Assembly (NCBI RefSeq): GCF_000699445.3
Contig: NC_067199.1
Span: forward strand, 28,852,402 to 28,916,401
Direction of reading: 5' to 3'
DNA length: 64,000 nt
DNA from: Schistosoma haematobium
Lineage: Eukaryota > Platyhelminthes > Trematoda > Strigeidida > Schistosomatidae
Position 1 is the first letter of the stretch. Each line of letters opens with the position of its first letter. Below, in pieces: positions 63,691 to 64,000 of this stretch. The notes below the pieces were generated by a model. It was given only the letters and a program-made list of their open reading frames with translations, was not told the DNA's origin and did no database searches. Made by a program: the position numbers and the translations under genes.

Positions 63691-63976
63691 CCAAGAAGCC
63701 AGGAACCGCAAGTGGGATTGGTTTCGCTTGAGTCGATGACTCCCAAAAATAAACTTGTACCAAATGCCTATTCGCTCCTAAAGTTATCCTTAATTCCAAA
63801 ACCCAATGTATGGGGGACAATAGATTTTCGACTTTATGCACCAGGTTCCTTCAAAGAATACATATTTTTAAATCCACGACTCAAAACCCAATGCTCATCA
63901 TTACCGTTTATCGGCTTATCAGCAACTGCTATAGATAATATGGTTTATATTAACGTGGAGAGAACTTATTATGAAG
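63691..63976 (+). CDS. Exon 3, second copy
   Basis: Same boundaries (TTTTAAAG acceptor, GTTTGT donor). 19 differences in the first 99 bases and 4 in the remaining 187. Open frame maintained; phase 0 in, phase 1 out. Confidence 0.75.
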
Positions 63977-64000
63977 GTTTGTTTGTATTTATTTAACCAT

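Larger units (their letters stand above)
102..63976 (+). other. Inferred large multi-exon gene (or tandem pair) for a secreted or surface glycoprotein
   Basis: Exons listed below share strand, splice consensus (AG before, GT after) and compatible intron phase. The only unresolved joins are 16345 to 17999 and 36927 to 46342. The 23 exons of one unit total about 4.9 kb, roughly 1,630 codons. Translations are rich in Asn-X-Ser/Thr sequons and alternating hydrophobic beta-strand patterns, with few charged helices. This is typical of extracellular Ig-like or DUF11-like repeat proteins, but I do not recognise the family. No signal peptide, transmembrane segment or start codon was located, so both ends may lie outside the window. 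Alternatively one gene ends in the 37-46 kb gap and another starts there. Confidence 0.7.
59066..64000 (+). repeat. Second head-to-tail copy of 24-5224
   Basis: The offset is 59042 at exon 1, 58796 at exon 2 and 58776 at exon 3, the change reflecting indels in the introns. Both copies contain the Penelope-like fragment and the SINE. The copy runs off the window end. Confidence 0.95.

Noticed and set aside
1..64000. CRISPR arrays, rRNA genes, bacterial operons
   Set aside because: None seen; the repeat and exon structure is that of a flatworm nuclear genome.

Overview
The window is nuclear DNA of a blood fluke (Schistosoma or a close relative). It is AT-rich and its genes are split into short exons by long introns. 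The repeats are those typical of schistosomes: RTE-clade (SR2-type) retrotransposon pieces, a Penelope-like element, a BEL/Pao LTR element, and tRNA-derived SINEs carrying remnants of a hammerhead ribozyme. There are no bacterial-style genes.

Almost all real coding sequence is on the + strand and appears to belong to one very large gene, or to a tandem pair of paralogues. I assembled 23 exons by acceptor/donor sites, open frame and matching intron phase. Phase is continuous at every junction but two: after the exon ending at 16345, and between 36927 and 46342. The protein I infer is extracellular, beta-strand-rich and heavily N-glycosylated. It has many related 50-110-residue segments, an Asp-box (BNR) motif, one six-cysteine EGF-like module and a cadherin-like segment. 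I cannot name the family.

Layout: 1-5224 holds exons 1-3, with a Penelope-like fragment and a SINE in the introns. 6741-12184 and 18417-23858 are the arms of a nearly perfect 5.4 kb inverted repeat. Exon 4 lies sense in the left arm and antisense in the right arm, and pieces of RTE element lie at the arm ends. The loop (12185-18416) holds exons 5-8. Exons 9-15 lie at 24.8-36.9 kb, interrupted by a BEL/Pao relic that contains a histone H1-like segment, by SINEs and by RTE pieces. 36.9-46.3 kb is nearly exon-free. Exons 16-23 (46.3-57.0 kb) encode the EGF-like, cadherin-like and further repeat segments.

From about 59066 to the window end the sequence is a second, diverged head-to-tail copy of 24-5224, including exons 1-3. 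The duplicated unit is therefore about 59 kb, and exon 23 joins the second exon 1 in frame. The two copies show a mosaic of identical and strongly diverged patches.
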